Assembly: GCA_041912595.1 (NCBI GenBank)
Contig: JAYRMR010000026.1
Location: 3,095 to 67,094, forward strand
Length of the DNA: 64,000 bases
Origin: Roseateles_B sp041912595
GTDB lineage: Bacteria; Pseudomonadota; Gammaproteobacteria; Burkholderiales; Burkholderiaceae_C
Reading direction: 5' to 3'
Part shown: piece after piece, positions 24,936 to 34,075 of the stretch
How positions within the stretch are numbered: position 1 is the stretch's first letter
Layout: each line of letters starts with the position of its first letter
Position numbers and translations under genes: made by a program
The notes under the pieces: generated by a model
What the model saw: only the letters and a program-made list of their open reading frames with translations
What the model was told of the DNA's origin: nothing
The model's database searches: none

Positions 24936-25601
24936 TCAGGCCAGGTGCGCCTTCAGGAAGGCGACGCTGCGCTGCCAGGCCAGCTCCGCCGCGGTGGCGT
25001 CGTAGACCTCGGGCCTTGCCGCGTTGAAGAAGGCGTGATCGGCCTCGTAGTGATGGCACTCGGGCGTTTGCCCCGCGCCGCGCATCGCCGATTCCAGCTG
25101 CGCCGCCGCCGCGGGCGTGCACCAGTCGTCGCGCGTCGCGAAGTGGCCCATGAAGGGCACGCGGATGCGGGCCGGGTCGGCGAAGGTGGCCGGCGGAATC
25201 CCGTAGAAGCACACCGCCGCACCCAGCTCGGGCACATGCACCGCCGCCGCGACGGTGAGCGCGCCCCCCATGCAGAAGCCGAGCGTGCCCACCTGGCGCC
25301 CCTGGGCGGCCAGATGCTGCACGGCGCCGCGCAGGTCCTGGTGCGTGGCATCGGGGAAGTCCAGCCCGTTCATGAGGTGGCTGGCTTCGTCCGCGCTGCT
25401 CGCGAGGCGGCCGCGGTAGAGGTCCGGGGCCAGCGTCTCGAAGCCGGCGGCGGCGAAGCGGTCAGCCACGGCGCGGATGTGGTCGTTGAGCCCCCACCAT
25501 TCCTGGATCAGCACCAGACCGGGCGAGCCCGGCGCGGCCGACGCCAGATAGCCCTGGCTGCGCTGCCCGTCCGGGCGGCTGAACTCGATCATCTGTCCCA
25601 T
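24936..25601 (-). CDS. Dienelactone hydrolase family protein
   Basis: A 221-residue alpha/beta hydrolase. The nucleophile is Cys in LGFCMGGALT (about residue 113), the acid lies in ATRDDWCTP, and the His in EADHAFFNAA. The oxyanion segment EWWGLNDHIRAVADRFAAAG is typical of the DLH family. Members open dienelactone rings or hydrolyse related esters; no chlorocatechol genes are nearby, so the substrate is open. The start at 25601 is preferred because GGAG lies 7 bases upstream. Confidence 0.85.
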   Translation of the reverse strand: MGQMIEFSRPDGQRSQGYLASAAPGSPGLVLIQEWWGLNDHIRAVADRFAAAGFETLAPDLYRGRLASSADEASHLMNGLDFPDATHQDLRGAVQHLAAQGRQVGTLGFCMGGALTVAAAVHVPELGAAVCFYGIPPATFADPARIRVPFMGHFATRDDWCTPAAAAQLESAMRGAGQTPECHHYEADHAFFNAARPEVYDATAAELAWQRSVAFLKAHLA

Positions 25602-25689
25602 GCGGCGTCTCCTGGCGGGTGTGGGGCGGGCGCTGGCTATCATCGCACCGGCACGGCCGACGGAACCGGCCGGCCAGGGGAGGACACAC

Positions 25690-26661
25690 ATGAGTCTGCA
25701 TGAGCAGCTGTATCGATGGACGGCCGAGCAAGACCTGGCACCGCCGCAGGCCCGCCAGCTCTGGGCCCTCAGCGGGCTGGGCCAGCCGCCGCGCGACGTG
25801 CTCGCGCGCCTGCGCCTCGGCGCGGCCGGCCTGGCCGCGGGGCTGCTGGGCCTGGGCGTCGTGATGTGGGTGGCGGCCAACTGGGGCGAACTGCCTCGCG
25901 TGGCCCGCTTCGCTCTGTTGCAGGGCCTGCTGGCGAGCACGCTGCTGGGCGCCTGGGCACGCCCCGTCTGGCGCGGGGCCTTCGGCCTGCTCGCGCTGCT
26001 CGGCCTCGGCGGCCTGCTGGCGCTGTTCGGCCAGACCTACCCGACGGGGGCCGACGCCTGGCAGCTCTTCGCGCTGTGGGCGGCCCTGGCGCTGCCCCTG
26101 TGCTGGGGCGCCCGCAGCGAGCTCGTGTGGACGCCCTGGGTGCTGGTGGCGGTCACGGCCATCGGTCTGTGGATGCATGCCCATGTCGGCTTCCGGTGGA
26201 CCGTCACGACCTCGACGCTGTGGGTGCATGCCTGCGGCTTCGTGGCGCTCGCCCTGCTGTGCGCCGCCATGGCCCTGAAGCCGCCGACGTCCGGCGTGCA
26301 GCCTTGGGCCTGGCGGGCCGCGGTGCTGCTGGGCGTGATCTCGCTGTCCGCCACGGCCCTGGGCGGCCTGTTTGAACGTCAGCTGCAGCCGCAGTACGGG
26401 CTCGGCCTGGCCGTGCTGGCCGGCGGGCTGGTGGCGGCCTGGCAGTGGCGCGAGGTGTACGCGCTGAGCGCCCAGGCGCTGGCGATGGACACCCTGCTGC
26501 TGTGCGGCCTGGCCCGCCTGATGCTGGAAGGCCAGCGCGGCGAGCCCCTCGGCACGCTGCTCATGCTGGGGCTGGCGGCCGCGGGGCTCCTGACGCTGAG
26601 CGTGCAGCTCATCCTGCGCCGCACCCGCGATGCGGCCGCCACGCCGGAGGTCACGCCATGA
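25690..26661 (+). CDS. DUF2157 membrane protein
   Basis: A 323-residue polytopic membrane protein. A soluble N-terminal stretch (MSLHEQLYRWTAEQDLAPPQ) is followed by about ten helices starting LRLGAAGLAAGLLGLGVVMW-VAANWGELPR, the typical DUF2157 signature (helix, then N-W). The start follows a strong GGGGAGGA site. It overlaps the next gene by four bases (ATGA), so the two are translationally coupled. Function is unknown; the family commonly pairs with a GDYXXLXY protein, as here. Confidence 0.82.
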   Translation: MSLHEQLYRWTAEQDLAPPQARQLWALSGLGQPPRDVLARLRLGAAGLAAGLLGLGVVMWVAANWGELPRVARFALLQGLLASTLLGAWARPVWRGAFGLLALLGLGGLLALFGQTYPTGADAWQLFALWAALALPLCWGARSELVWTPWVLVAVTAIGLWMHAHVGFRWTVTTSTLWVHACGFVALALLCAAMALKPPTSGVQPWAWRAAVLLGVISLSATALGGLFERQLQPQYGLGLAVLAGGLVAAWQWREVYALSAQALAMDTLLLCGLARLMLEGQRGEPLGTLLMLGLAAAGLLTLSVQLILRRTRDAAATPEVTP

Positions 26662-28274
26662 CGACACCTGACATCCCCGACTGGATGGAGGCGGCCCGCC
26701 AGCAGGGCCTGCTCCCGCCTCAGGCCGGGCTGCCGGCGCCGGCGCGCCCCTGGCCCGTCCAGCTGCTGTCGGCGCTGGGCGCCTGGCTCGCGGTGATCCC
26801 GCTGCTGTTCTTCCTGGCCCTCTTCTTCGAACGCGCCTGGCGGCACGGCCCCACGGCCTACCTCGTGGGTGGGGCGCTGCTGGCGGCGGCCCTGATCATC
26901 CTGCGGCAAGGGCGCGCGGGTCAGTTCCTCGAGCAGCTGGCCCTGCCGCTTCTCCTGCTGGGCGTGTGCAGCGTCGGCTACGCCTTCGGCCGCGATCTGC
27001 CTTACCGCGGCGCACTCACGGCTTCGCTGGCCGTGTGCGCCGGCCTGGTGCTCGCCTTGCCGCGGCACTGGCTGCGCCTGCTCATCGGCATGGCCGGATC
27101 CTGGCTGTGCATGGCCCTCGTGCCCGGCGGGCAGTGGGGCGTGGGCATGGTGGCCCTGTGGTGGGCGATCTACCTCGCGCTGGGCGTCTGGGCCGTGGCG
27201 CAGGCCTGGGTCCATGCCCAGGGGCTGCAGGCCGGCGGGGCCGAGAACGCGGCGCTGCTGGAGCCCGTGCTGCGAGGCTGGGCGCTGGGCCTGCTGCCCG
27301 CGCTGGCGTGGCTCTGTGGCCCGAGCTTCATGATGGCGGGGGCGCTGGGGTCAGGTCTTGCCCGCGAGCTCCACGGCGCGCTCGGGCCCAGCCTCTGGCA
27401 GGCGGACCGGATGGGGCCGGCGCTGCTGTCCGTCCTGTCCGCGGGCCTGGCCCACTGGCAGCTCGCGCGAGCCTGGCCCGCTCTGGGACGTCCGCGCCTG
27501 TGGGTGCCGGCACTGCTGCTGATGGGCCTCGCCTGGGTCCTGCCGGCGCTGGGAGCCTGCCTGCTGCTGCTGAGTCTGGCCGTCGTGCGCGGCCGCCGGG
27601 TGCTGGCGCTGAGCGCCGCTGCGACGGGTCTGTGGGCGCTCGGCAGCTTCTACTACCAGCTGAACCTGCCGCTCACGGACAAGGCCCTGATCCTCGTCGC
27701 CGCCGGCGCGCTGCTGGGGGCCTGGCTGTGGCTCACCCGCGAGCGGACGGGTGCCGCGGCGCCGGCGCGCGCGTCGCAGCCGGACCCGGGCGCGCGGGCC
27801 GTGGCCCTGTGCGCGCTGCTGGCCCTCGGCCTCGTCAACGGGCTGATCTGGCAGAAGGAGACCCTGATCGCCCAAGGCCGACCGCTCTTCGTGAGCCTGG
27901 CGCCCATCGATCCGCGCTCGCTCATCCAGGGCGACTACATGCGCATCGCCTATGCCCTGCCGTCCACGCCCGAGGTCGAGGGGCTGATCGGCCCGTGGCA
28001 GCGCCGGCCGCGCGTGGAAGCGGCGGTCGATGCCCGCGGGGTGCTGGGTCGGGCGCGGCTGCTGCAAGCGGACGAGGCGCCCACGCCGGGCCTGCAGGTG
28101 CTGGAACTGAGCCCCGTGAACGGCCGCTGGACGCTGGTCAGCGACGCCTGGTACTTCGCCGAGGGGCAGGAGCCGGTGTTCCGCACCGCGGCCTATGGCG
28201 AGTTCCGCGTGATGCCGGACGGCCGCGCCCTGCTGGTCGGCCTGGTCGACAAGGACCTGCACCGCCTGCCCTGA
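26658..28274 (+). CDS. DUF4401 / GDYXXLXY fusion membrane protein
   Basis: A 538-residue protein. Roughly 380 residues of helices (DUF4401-like) are followed by a final helix (ALCALLALGLVNGLIWQKE) and a C-terminal soluble domain with the diagnostic LIQGDYMRIAYAL motif near residue 430. In many bacteria these are two separate proteins; here they are one chain. Four-base overlap with the upstream gene indicates an operon. The segment GALGSGLARE is encoded across one copy of the 14-base repeat. Function unknown, probably envelope-related. Confidence 0.8.
   Translation: MTTPDIPDWMEAARQQGLLPPQAGLPAPARPWPVQLLSALGAWLAVIPLLFFLALFFERAWRHGPTAYLVGGALLAAALIILRQGRAGQFLEQLALPLLLLGVCSVGYAFGRDLPYRGALTASLAVCAGLVLALPRHWLRLLIGMAGSWLCMALVPGGQWGVGMVALWWAIYLALGVWAVAQAWVHAQGLQAGGAENAALLEPVLRGWALGLLPALAWLCGPSFMMAGALGSGLARELHGALGPSLWQADRMGPALLSVLSAGLAHWQLARAWPALGRPRLWVPALLLMGLAWVLPALGACLLLLSLAVVRGRRVLALSAAATGLWALGSFYYQLNLPLTDKALILVAAGALLGAWLWLTRERTGAAAPARASQPDPGARAVALCALLALGLVNGLIWQKETLIAQGRPLFVSLAPIDPRSLIQGDYMRIAYALPSTPEVEGLIGPWQRRPRVEAAVDARGVLGRARLLQADEAPTPGLQVLELSPVNGRWTLVSDAWYFAEGQEPVFRTAAYGEFRVMPDGRALLVGLVDKDLHRLP
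27347..27360 (-). repeat. Copy of the CAAGACCTGACCCC motif (minus orientation), inside a coding region
   Basis: Perfect copy on the minus strand (GGGGTCAGGTCTTG on the plus strand), inside the DUF4401/GDYXXLXY gene. Confidence 0.7.
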
Positions 28275-28286
28275 GGCCGGGGCGGC

Positions 28287-28556
28287 TCAGCCCTCGCCGG
28301 GCTCGCCGCCGTCCAGCATCAGGTCGATGAGCTGGTGCAGGAAGTCCAGCGCCTCCTCGGCGGTGGCGAAGTAGTACTCGCCCCCAAGGTCCGCGGCGTC
28401 GCCGTCCGGGCCGATGTGGGCCAGGCCCCAGCCCTCGGCGCCGCCCCCGATGGCCAGCACCGCGAAGGTGCCGGGCGGCAGCTCGCGGGCGCTGCCGCTG
28501 GTGATGCGGATGTCCTTGCCGCGGTAGGTCTGGAAGCGTTTGAGGGGCTCGTACAT
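28287..28556 (-). CDS. Small conserved-looking hypothetical protein
   Basis: An 89-residue acidic protein starting MYEPLKRFQTYRGKDIRITS and continuing GGGAEGWGLAHIGPDGDAAD, then a helical C-terminus (TAEEALDFLHQLIDLMLDGG). No membrane segment. The start lacks a Shine-Dalgarno but has GACAAT ending 7 bases upstream, suggesting a leaderless mRNA. It is divergent from the DUF427 gene. No family recognised. Confidence 0.6.
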   Translation of the reverse strand: MYEPLKRFQTYRGKDIRITSGSARELPPGTFAVLAIGGGAEGWGLAHIGPDGDAADLGGEYYFATAEEALDFLHQLIDLMLDGGEPGEG

Positions 28557-28622
28557 CCGGTGGATTGTCGGTGCAGCCGGCCGCCCTATAGTCGCGGCAT
28601 CTTCAATTCGGGAGTCCCGGGC

Positions 28623-28901
28623 ATGAAAGCCATCTGGAACGGCGTGACGCTCGCCGAGAGCAACGACACGGTGCTGGTCGACGGCAACCACTACTTCCCC
28701 GAGGCCTCGCTGAACAAGGCCTACACCAGCTTCAGCAACCACCGCAGCAGCAGCGAGAAGGGGCAGGCGCAGTACCTGAGCCTGCTCGTGAACGGCGAGT
28801 TCAACCCCGATGCCGTGTGGTTCTACGCCGAGCCCAACGAGGCCTTCGCCGCCATCCGGGGGCGCGTGGCCTTCTGGAAGGGTGTGCAGATCGTCGAGTG
28901 A
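28623..28901 (+). CDS. DUF427 domain protein
   Basis: A 92-residue protein, MKAIWNGVTLAESNDTVLVD at the start and VWFYAEPNEAFAAIRGRVAF near the end, a complete single DUF427 domain. The fold is a small beta-barrel of unknown biochemical role. A TATAGT element lies about 30 bases upstream with GGGAG closer to the start. It converges on the GGDEF/EAL gene. Confidence 0.85.
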   Translation: MKAIWNGVTLAESNDTVLVDGNHYFPEASLNKAYTSFSNHRSSSEKGQAQYLSLLVNGEFNPDAVWFYAEPNEAFAAIRGRVAFWKGVQIVE

Positions 28902-28914
28902 GCGGCCCGCGGCC

Positions 28915-30708
28915 TCAGTGCCGCTGCTGCCAGCGCTCCAGCCAGCCTGGCAGATCCGCGAAGGGCATGGGCCGGCTGATGCCGTAGCCCTGGCCGCAGT
29001 GGCAGCCCAGATCCAGCAGGCGCTGCCAGCAGTCCGCGTTCTCCACGCCTTCGGCCACCAGGCGGATGTCCAGCGCGCGGCAGAACACCACGAGGCTGGT
29101 CACCAGAGACAAGTCGAACTGGTTCTGGCCGAGCGTGAGGATGTAGGACTTGTCGATCTTGATCTCCTTGATGGCGAACTCGCGCAGGTAGCCGAAGGAG
29201 GTGAAGCCCGCTCCGAAATCATCGATGGACAGCGCGATGCCCTCGGCCGCCAGCGCGTCGATGACGCGCCGGGCCTGCACCGGGTTGGCGATGAGCGCCG
29301 TCTCGGTCAGCTCCAGGGTCAGCTGCGAGGGCTGCAGGCCGTGGCGCTGCAGCACGGCCAGCAGCTGCTCGACGAAGTCCGCATGCTCCAGCATCCGGGC
29401 CGACAGGTTGATGGCCACATGGGCGACGTCCGGGCCACCGGGCAGGGCGGCGGCCTGCGCCAGCGCCTGGAGCTGCGCGAGCTGGGCCAGCACGCGCTCG
29501 AAGGTCTCCATCGTGAAGCGCGGCAGCAGGGCCGAGGGCTCGACGGCGGCGATGAACACATCCGGCGCGATCGCGCCGAACTTGCGGTGCTGCCAGCGCG
29601 CCAGGGCCTCGAAGCCCAGCACGCGCCCGTCCCGCAGGTCGATCTTGGGCTGCCAGTGCCATTGCAGCTCGCCGCGGTCCAGCGCGAGCTCCAGGTCGCC
29701 CAGCAAAGTCATGCGGTCCATGAAGTTGCTGCTCTTGGGCTCCAGGGCGTCGTAGATCACCGCCTTGTCGACGCCCTTCTTGGCGCGGTACATGGCGTTG
29801 TCGGCGCGGCTCAGCAGCGTGTTCGGATCCTGGCCGTGCTGCGGGCACAGGGCGATGCCGACCGAGGCGCCGACCTTCAGCACGTCGCCCTGCAGCGCGA
29901 AGGGCTGCTCAAGCAGACGCACCACCTTCAGCCCGAGCGCCTGCGCCACCTCCAGCGAATGCACGCCGTGCAGGATCATCGCGAACTCGTCGCCCCCGAG
30001 CCGGGCCACGGTGTCGGCCTCGCGCACGCTGTCCTCCAGCCGCCGGGCCACCTCGACCAGCAGCCGGTCGCCCACGGCGTGCCCCAGGAGGTCGTTCACC
30101 TCCTTGAAGCGGTCCAGGTCCAGCATCAGCACGGCGAAGGGGTCGGCCTTGCGGCGGTGGATCATGCACAGCTGCTCGAGCCGGTCGAAGAAGACGTGGC
30201 GGTTGGGCAAGTCGGTGAGCGCGTCGTGCAGGCTCTTGTGCAGCAGGTCCTGCTCGGCCTGCCGGAGCCGGGCCTGGACCTGGATCCAGTGCAGGCCCTC
30301 GTCGATCGCGCTGCTGACCTTGTCGGCCGAGAGGTCGAGCTTGGAGAGGTACTCATGGATGCCCAGCTTGATGGCGTCGGCGGCGGTCTTCTCGCTGCCG
30401 CCGCCGGTGACGGCCACCACCACGCAGTCCGCCCCCACGCTCTCCCAGATGTCGGGCAGCAGTTCGCGGCCATCGCCGTCGTCCAGCTTGAAGTCCAGGA
30501 AGATGAAGGAGAAGCGCACCTTGCGCTCGCGCAGCTCGTTCAGCGCGCTGGACTTCGAGGAGGCCTCGGCGATGTGGATGGGCAGGCGGTAGCGCCGAAG
30601 CATGCGCGCGAGGCGCTCGCGGTCGACGTCGTCGTCGTCCACCACCAGGGCGTGGATCTCATCCGGGGTCGAACCGGTCGGTGAGGCGGGGACGCGCAAG
30701 GCCGTCAT
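28915..30708 (-). CDS. Response regulator with GGDEF and EAL output domains
   Basis: A 597-residue cyclic-di-GMP protein. The receiver spans about 18-140 with Asp72 (FLDFKL) and Lys123. The GGDEF domain is at 160-325 with intact GGDEF at 238-242 and an inhibitory RxxD (READ, 229-232). The EAL domain follows from about 335 with intact EAL at 367-369 plus NLSARM, ELTETALIAN, IDDFGAGFTSF and EGVEN. Both cyclase and phosphodiesterase activities are possible by motif. It is the third gene of a kinase-receiver-output operon. Confidence 0.92.
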   Translation of the reverse strand: MTALRVPASPTGSTPDEIHALVVDDDDVDRERLARMLRRYRLPIHIAEASSKSSALNELRERKVRFSFIFLDFKLDDGDGRELLPDIWESVGADCVVVAVTGGGSEKTAADAIKLGIHEYLSKLDLSADKVSSAIDEGLHWIQVQARLRQAEQDLLHKSLHDALTDLPNRHVFFDRLEQLCMIHRRKADPFAVLMLDLDRFKEVNDLLGHAVGDRLLVEVARRLEDSVREADTVARLGGDEFAMILHGVHSLEVAQALGLKVVRLLEQPFALQGDVLKVGASVGIALCPQHGQDPNTLLSRADNAMYRAKKGVDKAVIYDALEPKSSNFMDRMTLLGDLELALDRGELQWHWQPKIDLRDGRVLGFEALARWQHRKFGAIAPDVFIAAVEPSALLPRFTMETFERVLAQLAQLQALAQAAALPGGPDVAHVAINLSARMLEHADFVEQLLAVLQRHGLQPSQLTLELTETALIANPVQARRVIDALAAEGIALSIDDFGAGFTSFGYLREFAIKEIKIDKSYILTLGQNQFDLSLVTSLVVFCRALDIRLVAEGVENADCWQRLLDLGCHCGQGYGISRPMPFADLPGWLERWQQRH

Positions 30709-30722
30709 GCGGAGGCTTTCTC

Positions 30723-31181
30723 TCAGGGCAGGCGGACCGAGGCCGCGTACTTGTCCAGGAAGTTGGCGAGCAGCGAGAACTGTGGCCCCACGGCCGACTT
30801 GACCATGAAGCCGGCCACGTTCTCGTTGTAGGCGCGCGTGCGATCGGCATCGCGGGAGGACGTCGTCAGCACGAAGACCACCGTCTGCTTGAGCGCCGGG
30901 TCCTTGCGCACGGCCTCGAGGAACTGGAAGCCGTCCATGCGGGGCATGTTGAGGTCCAGGAGCACGAGATAGGGTGGGCTCAGGCGGCGGCTGGGGTGCT
31001 GGTTGCGCAGGATCTCCAGGGCCACGAGGCCGTCCTCCGCGGTGACGGTCTGGCAGTGCACGCCGAGCTTGCGGAAGCTGCGCAGCACGCCCTCGGTGGC
31101 GACGTCGTCGTCGTCGACCAGCAGCACGCTGAAGGGCGGCGCCAGGGCCGCGGCCGCCGGGGCGAGGGTGTCAGGATTCAT
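30723..31181 (-). CDS. Single-domain response regulator (Rcp1-like)
   Basis: A 152-residue receiver with a 20-residue Ala/Pro-rich N-terminal tail. Key residues are the DDD cluster in LLVDDDDVAT, Asp in LLDLNMPRMDGFQF, Thr in VLTTSSRD and Lys in GFMVKSAV. The extra loop RNQHPSRRLSPPYLVLLDLN is typical of Rcp1-type receivers that serve phytochrome-like kinases. The start at 31181 has GGAGGTG upstream and overlaps the kinase stop, so it is coupled to it. Confidence 0.88.
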   Translation of the reverse strand: MNPDTLAPAAAALAPPFSVLLVDDDDVATEGVLRSFRKLGVHCQTVTAEDGLVALEILRNQHPSRRLSPPYLVLLDLNMPRMDGFQFLEAVRKDPALKQTVVFVLTTSSRDADRTRAYNENVAGFMVKSAVGPQFSLLANFLDKYAASVRLP

Positions 31182-32640
31182 CGTCCACCTCCTTGAGCGC
31201 AATCCGCGGCCAGTGCACGCGGAAGCAGGCGCCTCCGAGCGCGGTGCTGCGGCTGGCGACGATGGCGCCGCCGTGCGCGTTGATCATGCGGCGCGTCACC
31301 GCCAGCCCCACGCCATGGCCCGTCGTGGTGGCGCTGGCGCGGTGGAAGAGCTTGAAGATGCGCTCCTCCGCACCGGGCGGGATGCCCTGGCCGTCGTCCT
31401 CGATCGCGAAGACGTTGAAGCGGCCCTCCTCGCGCATCTGGATCCGGATGCGCCCCTCAGTGCCCCCGTGGTGCTTGATGGCATTGCCGACGAGGTTGCG
31501 CAGGCTCAGGCTCAGGGGCGCCCGCGGCGCGGGGAAGGGCTGGCCCTGCACGTCCACCTCCACCTGGAAGCCGGGCGGGACGTGCAGCAGCGCCAGCACC
31601 TCGTCGAGCAGCGGGCCGGGCTCGATGGTGTCCAGGCGCAGGTCGCGCTGGCCGGCGCGGGCGTAGTCCAGCAGGTCGTCGATCATGCGTTCGGCGCGTT
31701 CGATGCGGGTGCTGATGCGCTCGAAGTTCTGCTGCACCGGCGGCGTGATCGCGGCTTCGGGCAGGTCCTCGCGGATCCAGCTGAGCAGGTCGGCAATGCC
31801 CCGCAGCGGCGAGCGCAGGTCGTGCGAGGCCACATAGGTGAACTCCTCCAGCTGGGCATTGGTCTGCCGCAGCGCGGCCTCGGCCTTCTTGCGCAGCGAG
31901 ATGTCGCTGACCATGGCCAGGGAATGGCGGCCGTCGGGCATGTCCAGCGTCGTCAGGGCGATCTCGACGGGGAACTCCTGCCCGCTGCGGTGCAGGGCGG
32001 TGAGGTCGCGGCCGGCGCCCATGCGGCGCAGCGTGGGCTGGCGGGCGTAGCCGTCGCGGAGCTGGACGTGGCCTTCCCGGTAGCGATCCGGCAGCAGCAG
32101 CTCCAGCGGCTGGCCCAGCAGCTCGCCCGCGGCGTAGCCGAACTGGGCGTCCAGCGCCGGGTTGCTCAGCTTGATGCGGCCCTGCGGGTCGATGATCAGC
32201 AGGCCCTGCGGCATGGCTGCGAAGATCTGCTCGAACTGGCGCTGCATCTGGCGGCGCGCCGAGAGATCGGAGATGTAGGCCGCCGCGCAGAGCTGCCCGT
32301 CGAGGTGCATGGGGGCCAGGGCGATGTCCACGGGGACGGCACGGCCGTCGCGGTGCTGGGCGAAGAGGTCGCGGCCCGCGCCCATGCGGCGCTGGCGCGG
32401 GTCGGCGAAGAAGGCGGCCATCCAGGCGTCGTGGTGCGGGCGGATGGCCTCGGGGAGCAGGCGCTCCAGCGTCTGGCCGACCAGCGCGCCGGCGGCGTAG
32501 CCGAGCATGTGCTCCAGCGCGAGGTTGGCGTACAGGATATGCGCATGCGCCTGGCTCACCACCAACACGCCCACGGGGGCATGCTCCAGAACGGCGCGCA
32601 ATTCGCCGACCGAGGGCGAGGGGCTCTGGTCTTCGGCCAT
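31171..32640 (-). CDS. PAS-domain sensor histidine kinase
   Basis: A 489-residue cytoplasmic kinase without membrane segments. Two PAS domains (about 10-125 and 130-250) share the repeat RRMGAGRDL-A-HR-G. The dimerisation/phosphoacceptor box FTYVASHDLRSPLRGIADLL (His at about 273) and an ATPase domain (NLVGNAIKHHGG, FAIEDDGQGIPPGAEERIF, GVGLAVTRRMINAHGG) follow. It leads an operon with two receivers. The stimulus is unknown; no chromophore-binding GAF domain is present, so it is not a phytochrome itself. Confidence 0.9.
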   Translation of the reverse strand: MAEDQSPSPSVGELRAVLEHAPVGVLVVSQAHAHILYANLALEHMLGYAAGALVGQTLERLLPEAIRPHHDAWMAAFFADPRQRRMGAGRDLFAQHRDGRAVPVDIALAPMHLDGQLCAAAYISDLSARRQMQRQFEQIFAAMPQGLLIIDPQGRIKLSNPALDAQFGYAAGELLGQPLELLLPDRYREGHVQLRDGYARQPTLRRMGAGRDLTALHRSGQEFPVEIALTTLDMPDGRHSLAMVSDISLRKKAEAALRQTNAQLEEFTYVASHDLRSPLRGIADLLSWIREDLPEAAITPPVQQNFERISTRIERAERMIDDLLDYARAGQRDLRLDTIEPGPLLDEVLALLHVPPGFQVEVDVQGQPFPAPRAPLSLSLRNLVGNAIKHHGGTEGRIRIQMREEGRFNVFAIEDDGQGIPPGAEERIFKLFHRASATTTGHGVGLAVTRRMINAHGGAIVASRSTALGGACFRVHWPRIALKEVDDES

Positions 32641-32774
32641 GTCCGGGACTCCCTGAACGCGGCGGGCCGCTCTCCTTCAGACCGGCGCTGCGCCGCTGCC
32701 GCGCCCGGCAAAGGCCCGGGCGCAGTGACTTGACACCAATCAAACAGGGGATTGACCCGGCGCGAAAGCAAAGA

Positions 32775-32791
32775 CCCCGAAGATCTTGGGG
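32775..32791 (-). terminator. Probable terminator downstream of mltA
   Basis: On the minus strand CCCC-AAGATCTTC-GGGG (with internal AAG/CTT pairing) is followed by TCTTTGCTTTCG. It lies 75 bases past the mltA stop. The surrounding 226-base gap also contains TTGA-CACCAA-TCAA near 32730, in the promoter region of the histidine kinase operon. Confidence 0.45.
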
Positions 32792-32866
32792 CTGTGTCGC
32801 GCTAGCTACGACGGTGCGTGGCCGTCAGCGAGGCTGAAAGAAGGGACGCCGTTCGCTCCATGTACC

Positions 32867-34075
32867 TCAGCCGCGGGGCCACAGCACCCACAGGCGCAGC
32901 GGCTGCTTCATGCGGCCGGCCTGGGCTTCGGCCTCGGGACCCCAGCCCCAGAAGAAGTCCGCCCGCACCGCGCCGACGATGGCGCTGCCGGTGTCCTGCG
33001 CCACCACGAGGCGGCGCAGCGGCGTGCTGCTGAGGGGCTCGCTGGTGTCCAGCCAGACCAGCGTGCCGTAGGGAATGCTGGTCTTGTCGACCGCGATGGA
33101 GCGGCCGGGCGTGAGCGGCACACCCTGGGCGCCCTTGGGGCCCAGTTCGGGATCCGGCAGCGCCTCCTCGCGGAAGAAGACATAGCGCGGATTGGCCCAC
33201 AGCAGCTCGTTCAGGCGGGCCGGGTTGCGGCGGGCCCAGTCGCGGATCTGCGGCCAGGAGGCCTCGCCCGGGCGCAGTTCGCCCTTGTCGATCAGGTAGC
33301 GGCCGATGGACTGGTAGGGCTGGTCGTTGTGCCCGGCGAAGGCCAGGCGCAGAAGGCGCGTCTGGCCGTCGGGTTCGCGCATCTGCACGCGGCCGGAGCC
33401 CTGGATGTGCAGCACCAGGGCCTCGAGCGCATCGTCCGTGTAGGCCAGCTCCAGCGGCTTGAGCCGCGCCTTCACGGCGGCGTCGCCCTCGATCTGGGCG
33501 CGGGTGAAGAAGGGCTTGCGCTGGGCGAGGTCCGGCGGCACGCCGTGCAAGGGGATGCGGAAGGCGCCCTGCGGCCGGCGGGCGGCCTGGAGCAGGGGCT
33601 CGAAGTAGCCCGTCACCAGGCCCTCGGCCTGACCTTCCAGGCTCTCGACGCGCCAGGGCTGCAGCTGTTCGCGGAACCAGGCGCGCAGGGCGATCTCGTC
33701 CTGCGGATCGGTGGCGAGGGCCGAGGCGCAGGCATTCGCCCAGCCGGGGGCCGGCTTGCTGCAGGAGCGCAGCAGGGCGGGCCAGGCGGCCAGGGTGCGG
33801 TCCTCGCTCCAGCCGGGGAGGTCCGACCACGCGGCCTGCACCCAGCGCGAGCGCTCGCGCAGTTGCACGGGCGCGTTGGCGGGCGCGGTGTCGCCTGGCG
33901 GTGTGGTGCCGGGCGCGGGGGGCGTCACGACGGGGGCCGGCGGCAGGGGCGTCGTGCTGCAGGCGGCCAGCAGTCCTAGAATCGCCGCGCCCAGCAGGCT
34001 CCGCAGACGCCGGCCTCGCGGGGCCGCTGCGGGGGCGGCCGGGGCCGTCTCGAAGGAAGAGGAAGCGAACAACAT
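32867..34075 (-). CDS. mltA: Membrane-bound lytic murein transglycosylase A
   Basis: A 402-residue lipoprotein. The lipobox is LLAACSTT at about residues 37-44, followed by a Pro/Thr-rich linker. The MltA barrel contains VTGYFEPLL, FTRAQIEGD and LVLHIQGSGRVQ, and the C-terminal 3D domain ends in VVAQDTGSAIVGAVRADFFW with the catalytic Asp. It cleaves peptidoglycan to 1,6-anhydromuropeptides at the outer membrane. Its ATG shares the four bases CATG with the ATG of a small gene on the other strand. No Shine-Dalgarno is seen. Confidence 0.92.
   Translation of the reverse strand: MLFASSSFETAPAAPAAAPRGRRLRSLLGAAILGLLAACSTTPLPPAPVVTPPAPGTTPPGDTAPANAPVQLRERSRWVQAAWSDLPGWSEDRTLAAWPALLRSCSKPAPGWANACASALATDPQDEIALRAWFREQLQPWRVESLEGQAEGLVTGYFEPLLQAARRPQGAFRIPLHGVPPDLAQRKPFFTRAQIEGDAAVKARLKPLELAYTDDALEALVLHIQGSGRVQMREPDGQTRLLRLAFAGHNDQPYQSIGRYLIDKGELRPGEASWPQIRDWARRNPARLNELLWANPRYVFFREEALPDPELGPKGAQGVPLTPGRSIAVDKTSIPYGTLVWLDTSEPLSSTPLRRLVVAQDTGSAIVGAVRADFFWGWGPEAEAQAGRMKQPLRLWVLWPRG

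Noticed and set aside
25732..25745. CAAGACCTGGCACC as another copy of the 14-base motif
   Set aside because: The last five bases diverge, and it fits ordinary codons for the DUF2157 protein; likely chance.
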